A program made the translations under genes and the position numbers. A stretch of DNA of 64,000 nt, taken from positions 8,166,954-8,230,953 of the forward strand of contig NC_135167.1 of NCBI RefSeq assembly GCF_041146795.1, in the 5' to 3' direction. The notes under the pieces were generated by a model that was not told the DNA's origin, did not search any database, and saw only the letters and a program-made list of their open reading frames with translations. The stretch comes from Maylandia zebra (Eukaryota > Chordata > Actinopteri > Cichliformes > Cichlidae). Shown here piece after piece: positions 28,952 to 41,150 of this stretch (position 1 is the first letter of the stretch; every line of letters begins with the position of its first letter).

Positions 28952-29020
28952 CTCTTACCACTGTTGTCTCTAGTGGGACTTTCCATGCTACAGTCACAGA
29001 AGAGACAACAGTAGTGGGAG
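28952..29020 (+). other. Hairpin-forming inverted repeat
   Basis: The arm CTCTTACCACTGTTGTCTCT (28952-28971) pairs with AGAGACAACAGTAGTGGGAG (29001-29020) across a 29-nt loop. As plus-strand RNA this gives 17 Watson-Crick pairs, two G-U pairs and one mismatch. The size is compatible with a microRNA precursor, but I do not recognise the mature sequence. A decayed small inverted-repeat transposon is equally possible. Confidence 0.4.
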
Positions 29021-31690
29021 ACCATATTTGACTTGCAGTTTTATTACCTTATTTATTATTTTTATTACATAAAATAATCCCGAATCTATGAAATCTGTTG
29101 ACACAGAAATGATCATTAAATAGAAATTCACATTAACTTCTTGCATTCAGAGTCCAGCCCCAATGTCATAGATTTAAAACAGAAATATGGATACTCTGCT
29201 ACAAATAGTGGCACAGCTGCTGCAGGACAGTGGTTCAACTACAAAATGACATAACCTCGCTTTTATAAAGAAATATAACCTGAATGCAATCAGTTGGCAA
29301 TCAACTGAGTCTCGTATTGCAAAGAGATGTGTCACAGACAAGTTACACTCATCTGCACAGACTGACTCAGATTGGTTACAGTGTGCTGGAAAATCTTTCT
29401 GCATTTATAAATTAGATGGCAGCTATTTGTAGACCTTCACCAATCTGTGTGAGAATGAGTCCAGACAGTCTGAGCTGGAGCGAGACTGTTTGGATACAGG
29501 TTGCCTCCCACTAAGTGACCTCTGCAATTGTCACTTAAAAGTGTTCACCAAGAGGTTAAGGGCCTTGTATGCTCAGTCTCAGTCTCAAATTCAATGCAAT
29601 CAAAAAGCAACCACTAATTTTTGCTAGTCGCCAGAAGGTTGCCATCCTATTTTTACTCTAGTGTGACTGAGCCATTATGGTCACAACAAATCAATATGAA
29701 GTTGCTGTGAATGATCACATTCAAACTACAACAAAACATTAATTTGAATTAGTGTTTTTTTCATGTTTTGACCTTCACAGTCACCAGCTTTCAACCCACT
29801 ACATGAACACCTATGAGAGATTCTGGACTGATGTGTTTAACACCTCCACACATTGGAAAGCTGGTGGTCTATACTCTCAGTAGGCTTGCTTTTTGGGGGC
29901 CTCTATTTCTGCGTTATAACTGCTTTGGCTGGTAGATTGCAGGATACCTCGGGTATCAGCATTAAAGATAATATGGGACATTTGGTAACCCAACGCCTTA
30001 ATGAGACGCTTTATGATTGTGTTTCCTTCAATTTGTACTTGTCTGTAGTTTCATCAGTAATCGAACCGTCTAGGGCAAAATAGTGCTTTGCTGTGATTTG
30101 AGCTACATGCTATCAAATCAGTTCTGGACCCAGAAAAATCATCATTAATAACCAACAAACTAGCATTGGAATTATGAATTACTGGAATTCATAGCGCTTT
30201 GTAAACCAAAATTGAGAGCTGACACGGAGTGAAAAGCAGCCACATACCTCAATTCAGAATCACCAATAAACCCAATGTGTTTTTGGACAATGGCAGGTAG
30301 CCAAAGCTGACTGAACTGCAAACTGAAGAGGAGCACAGAAATACCACAAACATAGCACAGGACAACATAGAAAATACTGGAAAAACTGTCTCTCTGTGTC
30401 TTCATAACTTGGGTGATAGCAGTGATGACAGAGCATCACAAGTATGGTGTGAAAACAGCTGGTGTATTTCTCATAATTTGTTGTACTTGCCAATAAACAC
30501 GCCGCCTCGGCTCTTTTTTTTTCACGCTGCTGTGATTGTTCTGTGAAGCTCAGCCACCACATGTCCTCAAGAGAGGGATGTAGTCAATCTTTACAGAAAT
30601 GTAAGAGTTTAAGCATTGAGCTATGTATGTCATATATGTTATCTTGGATTAAAACCTCCTGCTAGAGCACCTGTAGTCAGGGCTAAGTAATAATCCAGAA
30701 AAAAAGTGATTGGGACCTGCACTTGGAACAGATCCCTTGGGTTTGAATATCAAAAGCCAAAGGATATAAATTGATGTTGAAACATGCTGGCTAGGCAAAT
30801 TCTTTCTTCTTATTCAATTTCACAGAGATTACAGTTTTGATCTTATTCACTATGTTACGTTTCAATCTATTCACCAATGGCAGCTTTGAAGTTAGGGGGA
30901 GATTTTAAGCAAGGCAGGTATAGGCTAACAGGGCCTTGCTAAGCCTGTGACAAAAAGACACTGAGACGGGCTCTGTCTCTCCTGATCCACAGGGATGGGG
31001 AAAGTAGGCCAGGCTCGGTGTCAGACTGCTGCGAGGATCAGGACACTGGAGTTGTTGACTTGTGATCAAAGTTGCTTTTCACACTTTGGATGTCAAGAAT
31101 CTCACAGGAAGAGAGATTTAAAGCATCCCTCACACACATGTAGGTCATATTTTTAGAAATGAGGCTTTCTAGTTGAGTGCTACGTCATCTCCAGTAACCT
31201 CAAGAAGCAGCCAGCCTTTCACTAAAACGCATTATCTGCTCATGGAAGTTAAACTATTTACCCCGCCTGCCCCATCAAAGACACACTAACACAGCCAAAC
31301 AAGCACAAAATACTGACATTACAACCTCACTTGCAAGACGTTGGATCAGTACAGTACTGTTCTGTATTACTGTGATGCAATGGAGACAAATTTACCAACT
31401 CTAGTCCACAAGTAGAATGGATATTTACAAGGGTGCTGAATCTGCCCATGCAACGTACACAGACTCATCTTGTTGGAAATGGAGCCTATTCATGTGCAGC
31501 AGACAGAGAGGACTCATCATTTCTAAGCAATTAGACCAACAAACCAAGCTAATGCCGTGGGTTAACAGACAACCATCCCACTAATTTGCAATTAATACTC
31601 TGTTTGTCTGCTGACAAACTCTGTAGTAGGCTCTAGCGCGCAGATGACCCTGACAGAGACCAAGGCACCAAAACAGCCAGGAGATACTGT

Positions 31691-32182
31691 GGCTCGTCAC
31701 GTGTTGTTTGTCCCCCCACACCCCCTCCGGAAAGCTGTCTGAATCCATTGCAAGTTATAATCAGACGGCGAATCACGGGATCCCGCGCAGCCCACGGTGC
31801 CGACGCGCGCTGTGCAAGCGCACACCGAGTCCGGCGGTGCTTGGGATTGGGTGGAGGGAGTGGTGGCTGCGGACGGAGTCACAGGATTGGTAGAGTTCAG
31901 CGCCAAAGTTGTTGACTCATAGCTGAGCAGCTCCTCTCCATCCTTCTCGGCACGGAGCTGTCCAGGGCCAGTGGTGCTGAAATTCTCGGTCTTCGACGCA
32001 TCGTCGGAATTATTTTCTACTTTTTACGCTTTGACTGCTCTTAGTCATCCTTTGAAAGTTACAAGTCTCATACTCGTTTAAACGGCACTTGGTTGATATC
32101 TGCCCATCATCGCTCTGCCCAAGAGCGCATCGCAACTTCAACTTCTTAACCGAACAAATCGAGGACTCTCCAAAGCGCAACT
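31691..32182 (+). promoter_or_regulatory. cplx3: CPLX3 promoter / 5' UTR region
   Basis: GC content and CpG density rise sharply here (31770-31830 has many CG dinucleotides), in contrast to the AT-rich DNA upstream. A TGACTCA element (AP-1 or Maf half-site type) lies at 31913-31919. The transcription start cannot be fixed; the 5' UTR probably starts within this stretch. That CPLX3 is a retinal gene and Maf-family factors act in photoreceptors is known, but a link to this site is speculation. Confidence 0.45.
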
Positions 32183-35100
32183 ATGGCTTTCATGGTAAAA
32201 CACGTGGTGGGAGGACAGCTGAAGAACCTGACAGGAGGACTGACGGAGGAGAAATCCGAAGGGGAGAAATCAGACGCCGCCGCGCAGGGAATGACTCAAG
32301 AGGAATTTGAACAATATCAGCAACAGTTAGAGGAGGAAAAGTAAGCCAATGATTGAAGTTTCTGATTGTAAAGTTGTGATGAAAAAAGCCTGTGTGTCGG
32401 GGGTGAGGGGGTGGAAACGTGGCATGCTTAAACAGTGTGTTTTTCTGTGTAAATAGCAGAAAGCCCCCAGTGCGCCGCGCGCTTTTTTTACGCACCAGTG
32501 CAATAATATGAACACTCCACGCGCAGCTGCTCCTCTCGCCCAGGGAGCTCTCCGTCTCTTTGCTTCGGCAAAAATGTGTAGCGCCGTCTTTAATTTGGGA
32601 TTCCTGGAATCATTCTTCCACGGAAATGTCTACAGGGATTCGTGCCTGTGGCAAAAAATGTTCCTAATGCTGTGCGTGCGGCTGAATAATGGAGCGGACT
32701 GTGTGGTAATTAAAGTGGTGATTATTAGAGGGCAAATAACCAACAATAATACAAATTAGTTTCGGCTTTTAACCGACTCTCATCATCGTCATTATAATCA
32801 TACAGAAGTAACTATTCAAAATGACAGTGATTTAAAGCCAGGGGATGCCTGCAAAAATATGTCAAATATTGCCTTTGACTTAAATTGTTGTAATTCACTT
32901 GATTTTTTTTCACTTTATATCATTTCAATCTTTCCCTTATCACCTTCACCTCACCTTCCAAAGTTCATTCTTTACACGCTGTTTTATTATTATATTTATC
33001 ATGTAGTTTAATTTCAGAGTGCACTAGGTGAGAATATAAGGCAACAACAAGGTCATTTGGCAGAGTTCACCCAGGAGACAGCAACTCACTATTGATTAGT
33101 GTGATCCTCAGAGCAGAACTCCACGTCATATAATAAGCTACTATAAATAATCCAGGATAGGGATTCAGATCTGGTTTTTGCAGAAAAACAAGACAAATAA
33201 ACCTGATTTTATTGGTTTCTGTCTGCAAGTTTGTTCAGAACCCAAACAGCACTACATACTGTCCTGTTGTTAAAAGGAAATTATCCAAATGTATCGTCCT
33301 CATCATTTAACACGTCTATCCAAAGTGTTTCACTGTACCATGGGCAGACATTTTCAAAATGAGTGGGAGGTGAAGTCCTAACTCTAGCAGTATTAACACT
33401 TAGCTCAGCCCACTGAGCTCCATAGGAGGCATGACGAGATGCTTAATGCTCTTCCGTCATAATGTGACCTTCTTCGGAGGCGAGTTATTAGTCAGAGGTG
33501 CTGAACACGAGCATAGGTCACTGAGAAGCTCGTTCTGCTCAGAATGAAGCAGAATATGGTTTGTGAGGGTGGGTTGGCGATGCTGACGTGTCACATACAC
33601 ACATTTTATTACCCTCAACGCGAAGACCACAGAGACGACCCCGGTCATCTGATGCCCTTGAGAAAGAAAGGCACAAAGCCCCGGTCATTGGTTGCAAGTG
33701 AGCACCACATGGCCCCTTGGTGTTTGGCCTACTCACGTTGATATGAAGTGAACTCAGGCTCACATGGACGCCTCCATGAATGCTGCAACGCCACATAAAA
33801 CGACCTTCCCCTGACACATTGGGTACAGACACTTTTTGAACCATGCCGCTGGTCTTGGAGTGTCCCTCTGCTTTTAGATGATGCTGCTGATCTAATCCTT
33901 TTAGGCATGCAATGCAGCCTCTTTCACTGTAGCTTTGCTTTGATTAAAATCATCCACAATGTTTGTGTTTGTATTGCTTTTTGTTTCTGTAATCATGCTA
34001 TGCTCAACCTTGGGCTGTACACACAAAATTGTAAAGGATTATATCTGTTGACTCATAATTTGTAAGAGGCATATCAGCTGATTTAGCAAATGATGGGGGA
34101 CAATTACGAATTACACTAAAGCCATAAATATTCCAGTGACACTGAATGGCAAAGGCATTGCCAGGAGCCTACAGCCTGCCCTCTGCTGGAGGCCTCATAC
34201 ACTGTATAATGGACTGTTTTTAAGAGTTTTAAGAGACAAATCTAAGTAGGCTAAAAGACATTTGATATGGCCCAACATTCAGTTTCACCAAGATAAGTAT
34301 TTTTAAATGTCTCAGTACTTCCTATGTATTTGGTTTAACTACCTGTTTTGCAGAGTAACTCACTCTTTTCAGGTTTTCCTTTACAGACTTAAGGTATTTA
34401 ACATGAATGAGGCTCATCAGGCAGACCATGCTGTACCGCTTAAGTTAGTAAGTACAGGACAGACTGACAGCATGTGAGTGGTAATGAGTGCAGATCTATT
34501 AGTCCACAACCTGAGAAAACTGAAATCCCTCAGAGGAAAGCCGGACTGTCAGGATGCTGCATCTGGGGTTTATAAGCATAAGCAAAACATGTCTTGCTTT
34601 TCTCCCCATGGCGGCACTGCTGCTGCTCCACCTTCTGTTCGCTGTATGCCCTGTAGTTAGCGTTAGGAGGACACGGGGTAACGCTAGGCTCCAAGGCCTC
34701 CATGATTCAGATTCAGCAGAAGCCTTATGTTTATTTTACAGCTGAGATGCAACTTCACTTGACTTTAGAGAAGTACCAGATTTATTTTACGGCATATTTG
34801 GTTTGTAATATTTGGTGCGATACCCACTGCAAAAGTAAAGATCTTGGAGTTAACATTTGCATTTTCTATGTCTCATTTAAATAAAAGCGCATATTAAAAA
34901 TGTATATATTTATATAGTCACCTCTGGTTGGAACCTAAGCTTCACTTTTTCAATTGTGCCCCCAAAATATTTTTCGTCCTCTCTTGCAGAAAAGAACGAG
35001 AAGCTCATTACGCTCAGAAGAAAGCTGAGCGAGCCACAGTTAGAACTCATTTTCGGGAAAAGTACAGACTACCAAAGGTAAATTAACTGAAATATCCAAT

Positions 35101-35650
35101 AATCTAAAGAAAGTAAAGATAATCCTCCCCTTTAAAATCTGTATCGTGAATAGGCAATAGGAATAATAGTACTATGTTAATACTACTTTTAATCAATTGC
35201 TGAGTAATGTTCTTTCTTATTGGAATATTTAAGTGTTACTGATTCATTAATTTCATGATGTAAGGTGACCTTGAGCATCATTATTACTTCTTATTATTTG
35301 ACAGAAGATCACATATTCTTATGCTTTCCAAGCCATGGAAGAGCTTGTCCTTTCTCTTGTTGGTCCTGGTGGACATGGCTATACGTCAGATATATATTAT
35401 CTTTGTCCATGTGTGTCCACCTCAGAATGAGATGGATGAGACCCAAATCCAGCAGGCAGGGGACGATGTGGTGCTGCCCACAGAGCTTGCCAAGATGATC
35501 GCCGAGGACAACGAGGAGGAAGCACACAAGCAGTCGGTGCTGGGCCAGCTGTCCAACATCCAGAATGTGGACATCGACCAGCTGAAAGACAAAGCCCAGG
35601 CCACACTGGAAGACCTCAAAAAGCAGACGGAGAATTGCAGTCTGATGTGA
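32183..35650 (+). CDS. cplx3: Complexin-3
   Basis: The three coding exons are 32183-32340, 34990-35077 and 35426-35650, with GTAAGC/CAG and GTAAAT/CAG borders and consistent phases, giving 156 residues (human CPLX3 has 158). The start [20 protein letters not shown] matches CPLX3 and differs from CPLX4, which begins MAFFMKS. Residues about 62-82 form the SNARE-binding central helix ([18 protein letters not shown]), and exon 3 carries the acidic [12 protein letters not shown] and ELAKMI segments. The protein ends CSLM, a CAAX box for farnesylation, which anchors CPLX3/4 to membranes. Complexins clamp and promote SNARE-driven vesicle fusion; CPLX3 acts at ribbon synapses of the retina. Intron 1 is 2.65 kb, intron 2 348 bp. 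Which teleost duplicate this is (a or b) cannot be told. Confidence 0.95.
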
Positions 35651-36810
35651 TCTGGCCAACTCCAAGCCCAGGAGATTAGAGTTTTTCTTGTACAAATATT
35701 TTCAGAGGCAGAGCTGCTCCGGGGGTAGACATTTTCTCATTGCTGTAGTGGAATGTCAGTTGGCAGAGCCACATATTAACAGTTTTTTCTGGTCGTGCAA
35801 AGTTAAACAGAAGCCTTATAGTACGATATCTTGGCTACATCTTACAAACCTACAATACAATTCTAGCCACAATGACAACCAGGTGAAACGGCTTAATTTG
35901 TTTGCCTTTTGACTTCCCGATATCTTAAAAGGTCATGAATGCCATGAATATTTTTACATAAATTGCCAATTAGCCAAAAATGTGGCTCCTCTCACTGAGA
36001 TTTAGCCAATTAAAATAGCTCTGCCCTTAGAGCAGTTTCACCTCTGAGAAAGGTTTTTCCAGTGTATTAAATCCTTTACTCCCTATAACCTCCCCAGCTC
36101 TCTGTACCTCATGTGACCTGTGATAACACAATGTGATTCTGCAGCAGAGGTCGCAGGTGTGTATGTGTGTGTGTGTGCAGGATTTTCTTGCTTCCAAACA
36201 CACAGCAACTGATTTCAGTGATGAACACGTGCACTTTCAATAAGCGCATCAGTGAGATCAGCTGCTTCATTGGAATGAAAGCACACATAAACAAAGCTGA
36301 CACTGATTGCTGTGTTATGTTAAATTTGGGGGAGTTGATGTAGGTAAAATAAAATAAAAGCTCGCTCTGTTTATTTTTCATGTACAAATGCACAACATGG
36401 TAGAAATGGGCTGATCTTGGTCAAAAGTAGCTTGCTAATGTTGCTGCATCAGTTTTAAATATTCTCATAGACATATCATTTAGATTTTTCTGTACTTCAG
36501 TGTGCCTTGGATGTCCGTACAAGGTTGTCTTCTTTTGAGCTCCGAAATCTAAAAGCTACTTTTTACAAAGACGAGCCTTATTGATTTTTTTTTTATTTTT
36601 GGAAGAAGTTTCAATTTTTTTCTTTTCTTCTTTCCTGTTCGATTAAAAACCATTAATAATTACCAAGCAAGCACAGATGATGTCTTGCTGAAAGTCCAGA
36701 TAGTTTTGCTACGTGTAATTCATGTGTTCCCAAATTTAACCTAGCATCAATATCAACTATACTGGAAGTATTTCTGCACATATGCTGCATTTATAGGTTA
36801 AAAGAATAAA
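35651..36810 (+). other. cplx3: CPLX3 3' UTR with several possible polyadenylation signals
   Basis: AATAAA words occur at 36348-36353, 36353-36358 and 36805-36810 on the plus strand, with a further one at 38032-38037. Any of these could end the CPLX3 transcript. The sequence between is AT-rich without a recognised gene. Confidence 0.45.
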
Positions 36811-38737
36811 AGCTGCTCAGTTAGAAGAAATGTAAATGCTTTACAAGTTGTATGCCAAAGCCTGTGTTGATAACACTCTGACCAACATTAAGGAAAAGGC
36901 ACAAATATGTCCAGATGTGTAACGACAGTGTGTGTGTGTATAAATCCAAATACAGAGTCCGCATTCAAGTATTTATGTTCTGTTAGATGTACAGGTATCT
37001 GTTTGCCTATACTGTCAACAGCGAGTCATTCTGTTTCCATCAACTCACCGGGTCTTGCAGTGTTGTCAACCATCAGGTGACCTTTGACCTGTCCTCCATC
37101 TCATTGACCCCTCCGTCTCAGTAGTGCTCTTTCGTGCTGGTGGATTTCGTGTTGTTTAGCCAGTGTGATGCGTCAAGTGGTGTCTTTGTAAAACAGAAAA
37201 AAAAAACTCACCCTATAGCCGGGAGTGCTCATCGTAGTGTTACAGAGCACTCAGTCAGTGTGGGCTTACTGTGGTATTGTTGATTAATAGCCAAGTGTGA
37301 AGGTAGGGGTGACATTAGGGAGGATGCTGTTGATGTTATGTTACATTCATATATGCTACATTTTGCCAGTGTTCAGTTTATGTAGCAGTGGTGATGAAGG
37401 TGATGTTGGCTTGATCTCACATCTGTCCCCGATCTCATTCCTTTTATGGTTCTACGGCCAAAAACTTTTTTTCCCCGCTTTGTGTTACTTAATATTTTTC
37501 TTTTAAGTTTAAACTGTGGCCAAAAAGATTTTGTTAATTTACTGTATGAGTTTTAATTTCCTCACTGTAGGTGCCACACTACTACTGAATGAAAGCGGAG
37601 GCAACATTTTTTCACTACAGTGATTATTTTCATCTGTTAGATACACAATTATATATATATATATCTATATATTCAGAATATTTCAATAATACGAAGAAGA
37701 AGAAAAGTTGCAATAAGTCCTTTTATAAACAGAGCTACTAGAATATGTCATGTTTCATCATGAGACGATATTCATGGGGGGAAATGAAGCCATAAAGCAA
37801 AACTCTTTGCTTTGTATGAGTGTTTGTGACTTGAAATAATAATTCAATAACTCAATAATAATAACAATATACACATATATATGATTTCTGTGGTGTCATT
37901 CTGTGGTCCAGATTTTTCAGGAAATGGCTACCATGACACGCAGTTTTTCTCCTTTGACCTTTTTGTTTTCTTTCATTGTATCTCTGTCATTCTGTTGGAA
38001 AGTATTTCAGTGACTTCTGCGTTTTAACTGCAATAAATTTTTTTATTATATTCTATTTATTAATTGAATTCATTTCTACTGTGTTTGAGTTTAAATGGCT
38101 TCGAGGTTTAGTGTGTCGTTTGTGCATGTTGTTAAATGTGCAGCAGCTTGAACACCAGGGGGCGATAAAAACACACTCACAATTACAGATTTGTTCATGA
38201 GGGAGGCTTCTGGGTGAGCCCCATAGATTGTGACTGACAAGTCAAAGCCGGGCTGTATTAACTAGTATTAGCGTTAAAACTAGTATTAAAAGATGTTAAG
38301 AACAGAATGTAATATTTCAAATGAATCTAAAAAACATCCTCATTATCTCTGGCAGCAGTGTGCTGACCGAATGAGTCAAGTAATCCACACATGAAAGAGG
38401 AAAGTTTAAAGGAAAAACCCGAACAAATAAGTGGAGAAACACAATGAATGCATTCACATATGCACCAGTTCACAGCATGCATACACACAGTAATAATTTT
38501 TAGCTCAGGGATGATTCTCTATGTGAATGCTATGAATGCAGTCATGACTTTGAAATAGGGTCCAAGCACTTAAAGCAGGAGCTTCAATCTTAAAAACTAC
38601 TCAAACAGACACTGTTTCAACAGGAACAGCGACTACTGTCCATTCATCCCTGTAGCAAAGACAGTAAGTATCCGAGGACTCAGAAGCTACTTTTAACAGC
38701 TATTTGGAAGGGGGTTACCATAACAGGTAACTCTGCT
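36811..38737. other. Intergenic or distal CPLX3 3' UTR
   Basis: AT-rich sequence with a short (TA)n run near 37651-37670 and an AATAAA at 38032. No coding exon is seen. Confidence 0.4.
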
Positions 38738-38850
38738 TATTTGATTTGGATGCCCTTCCTGACCCAGCCCCGATGGGATTTGGGGTCAGGTCCTACCACG
38801 ATTGAACTAGGGAGCTTTTCCTTGTTAGCAAATGTGTAAACTACCATATT
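38738..38850 (-). repeat. Teleost LINE/SINE-type fragment
   Basis: The stretch holds TTTGGATGCCCTTCCTGAC followed by GGGATTTGGGGTCAGG and GATTGAACTAGGGAGC, a degraded copy of a common fish repeat. The word GGATGCCCTTCCT is the reverse complement of AGGAAGGGCATCC in the copy at 45620-45755, so the two appear to be relatives in opposite orientation. Confidence 0.45.
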
Positions 38851-39251
38851 ATGGAGTCACTCTTCAAGTGATTGAGAAATGTCACTGTAATCAGACTGTC
38901 ATCAAGAATAATCCGTTGACAGATTCATGGAGGGAACTCTATATTGTGGTTGAGGGCATACACACATCAGAGAGTTCAAAGGTGCAAAATCCACAAGACA
39001 AAGGATGGCAAAGATGGGGGAAAATGTAGAGTCAAATGGGCATACTGCATATTCCAAAGAGTGAGTGAGTGGATGGTGTGCACCTGAGAACTGCTACAGT
39101 CATGGAATCTGGTGGCTCTGATATCCTGTGGGGGGCTTTTTAATGGCATGGTTTGCGTTTACTTTGTCCTCTTACAAGGAAGGGTCACTGCAGGTCAATA
39201 AATGGGTGCTCTGAGGATTTTAGCAAAAATTACATTTCAGACTGGTGATGT

Positions 39252-39385
39252 ATCCAGTGTGTACCCTGTATGTCATCCTATTACAGATGAGATAGACTCA
39301 AGTTCACCTGTGACCCTTGACTCTTGACCCTGAACTGGAAAAGCAGTTAAGAAGATCTAAAAAGGTGGATGTAAGGATGGATGGT
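39252..39385 (+). repeat. Retroposon 3' end with GGATG tail
   Basis: TCCAGTGTGTACCCTGTATG, GATGAGATAGACTCAAGTTC and CCCTGAACTGGAAAAGCAGT are the order found in a common teleost element whose 3' end runs into tandem GGATGGAT units, here GTAAGGATGGATGG at the end. A second copy lies at 61101-61200 in a ULK3 intron. Confidence 0.6.
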
Positions 39386-39801
39386 CGTTTTTGGTGAGGT
39401 ATTATTATTATTATTATTATTACATATATACTATTATTTTTGTTCACTTCCTTCATTTTAGAAAGCGCCTTAGTATAAATTTATATACTAAAACTAGTGT
39501 AGTTGATCATGTTTACTAATCATGAATACTGTTAAAAGGCATTACCATTCATATCATTAGATTAAATCAAATCAAATCAAATCAAATCAAATCACTTTTA
39601 TTGTCACATCACATGTGCAGGCACACTGGCACAGCACATGCGAGTGAAATTCTTGTGTGCGAGCCCCACAAGCAACAGAGATGTGCAAACACAACAACAC
39701 AAACGAGCAAAATACAAGAATGGCCAACCTGAAACTAATAAATATATGTACAATATATAATAGTGTATGCATTTCTGGATGTGTATACTAAATATTTTCC
39801 T

Positions 39802-39803
<2 letters not shown>

Positions 39804-39850
<47 letters not shown>
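39804..39850. repeat. (GT)n microsatellite
   Basis: About 23 GT units lie inside the LINE fragment; the His/Thr-rich and Cys/Val-rich frames across it are artefacts. Confidence 0.97.
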
Positions 39851-39854
<4 letters not shown>

Positions 39855-39891
39855 CACATTTTTACAAATTAAATAGTAAAAAAATAAATAA

Positions 39892-39894
<3 letters not shown>

Positions 39895-39929
<35 letters not shown>
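39895..39929. repeat. (AAT)n microsatellite
   Basis: About eleven AAT units lie within the same LINE fragment. Confidence 0.95.
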
Positions 39930-39931
<2 letters not shown>

Positions 39932-40387
39932 TATATAAAATATACAGAGTTGAACATGTGCAAAACAAGTGGCATTTATATACAGTGTGGAGTGCATAAT
40001 GTTGAAGTTCCAGTAGTGAAGCTGAGGTGTCTATGACGTGTTCAGCAGTCTGATGGCCTGGTGGAAGAAGCTGTCTCTCAGTCTGCTGGTACGGGACCGG
40101 ATGCTGCAGAACCTCCTTCCTGATGGAAGCAGTCTGAACAGTTTATGGCTGGGGTGACTGGAGTCCTTGATGATCCTCCCTGCTTTCCTCAGGCAGCGCT
40201 TCCTGTAGATGTCTTGGAGGGAGGGAAGCTCACCTCCAATTATCAATTATTATAAAAATAGAATTATAAATTAGAATTTAATTATATTGCACTATATAAT
40301 TGATAATAACCCATAACTCATTTGATTATTCCTATTTACACCTAAAAATTTTCTATGCTATATTATATATTTGTTAATGATTACCAG

Positions 40388-40431
40388 TTGTTGTTGTTGT
40401 CGCCATCGTCGTTGTCGTCGTTGTTGTTGTG
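40388..40431. repeat. (GTT/GTC)n trinucleotide repeat
   Basis: The run mixes GTT and GTC units (TTGTTGTTGTTGTCGCC and onwards). It is a degenerate triplet repeat in noncoding DNA. Confidence 0.85.
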
Positions 40432-41150
40432 TAGGTAAGGTTTCATTAGCTCAGATTGGCGCTGCAGTTGGAAGTGTTGAAATATTTGAACTTCAAACAT
40501 ATGCCTTCAATCTGGCTTTTGACTGAGTGTTCTTTTCAAGAAGTTACTTTGTTTTTATTACCTCATTGTGTCTAAGTTGTAGGTTTATTTGATTTTTAAT
40601 GCTTTCATTTTAACTGCTCTCATCACAGCATTTTTCACAGATTAGAGCCGGCTTGTTCCCGTACATTGTGTTTTATTTTATTTATTATTTGTATTGCTCT
40701 TAATTTAACTGACATACTTTTACTTTAAAGAATATTTTCTTTATGTTATTTCCATGATGTTTTATCTTTTTAGTTTATTTTGAGTGGCTTTCACTTATTA
40801 TACTCTGTTAATCATCTGTGAGACACAGTGAACTGCAGTGATTTGCATGAAAAGTGATATGCAAATAAAGTTTTTTTAATTGACTGATCTCATATATATG
40901 CACTAGCTGTCTTTTTGTGTGTTGATCTGCATGTTTTCTCTAAAATGTCTGCTCTTGTCCAAAACGTGATCAACTGGTTTTAGTGTATAAACCCAACAAA
41001 ACAAAATTATATTTTAGCACTTACTTAGACTCGTTTTAAGTAATAATTGCCAGTTACAGCTTTATAAATTTCATCCAAACTTTAATTTAACACTAAAATA
41101 AATTAAAGTAAGTTAAACTAAAGTTTAAAAAGCCCCAAATTTACTATTTA
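40432..41150. other. AT-rich intergenic DNA
   Basis: No gene is seen. The segment ending ATGCAAATAAAGTTTTTTTA at 40860-40879 resembles the 3' end of an old retroposed element or a stray polyadenylation signal, but the match is too weak to call. Confidence 0.35.

Larger units (their letters stand above)
20053..31690. other. Long gene-poor interval upstream of CPLX3
   Basis: No splice-bounded coding exons were recognised. In human the gene LMAN1L sits between CSK and CPLX3; no lectin-like exon was recognised here, although small exons could escape reading by eye. The longest frames (168 codons on minus at 21088-21594, 138 codons on plus at 26846-27262) lack any recognisable motif. A GA-rich tract, a GATA-type repeat and a hairpin are listed separately. 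Confidence 0.45.
39561..40245 (-). mobile_element. Non-LTR retrotransposon 3' fragment with (GATTT)n tail
   Basis: On the minus strand a 71-codon remnant (40246-40031) carries the fish-LINE C-terminal motifs FRLLPSGRR and DSFFHQAIRLLN and ends in a stop. It is followed by a 3' UTR-like stretch ending in ATGTGACAATAAAAGTGATT and then about six GATTT units (39566-39595). The frame's own AATAAA and the pentamer tail mark the true 3' end. The 5' part is missing, as in most LINE copies. Two microsatellites have expanded inside it. Confidence 0.72.
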
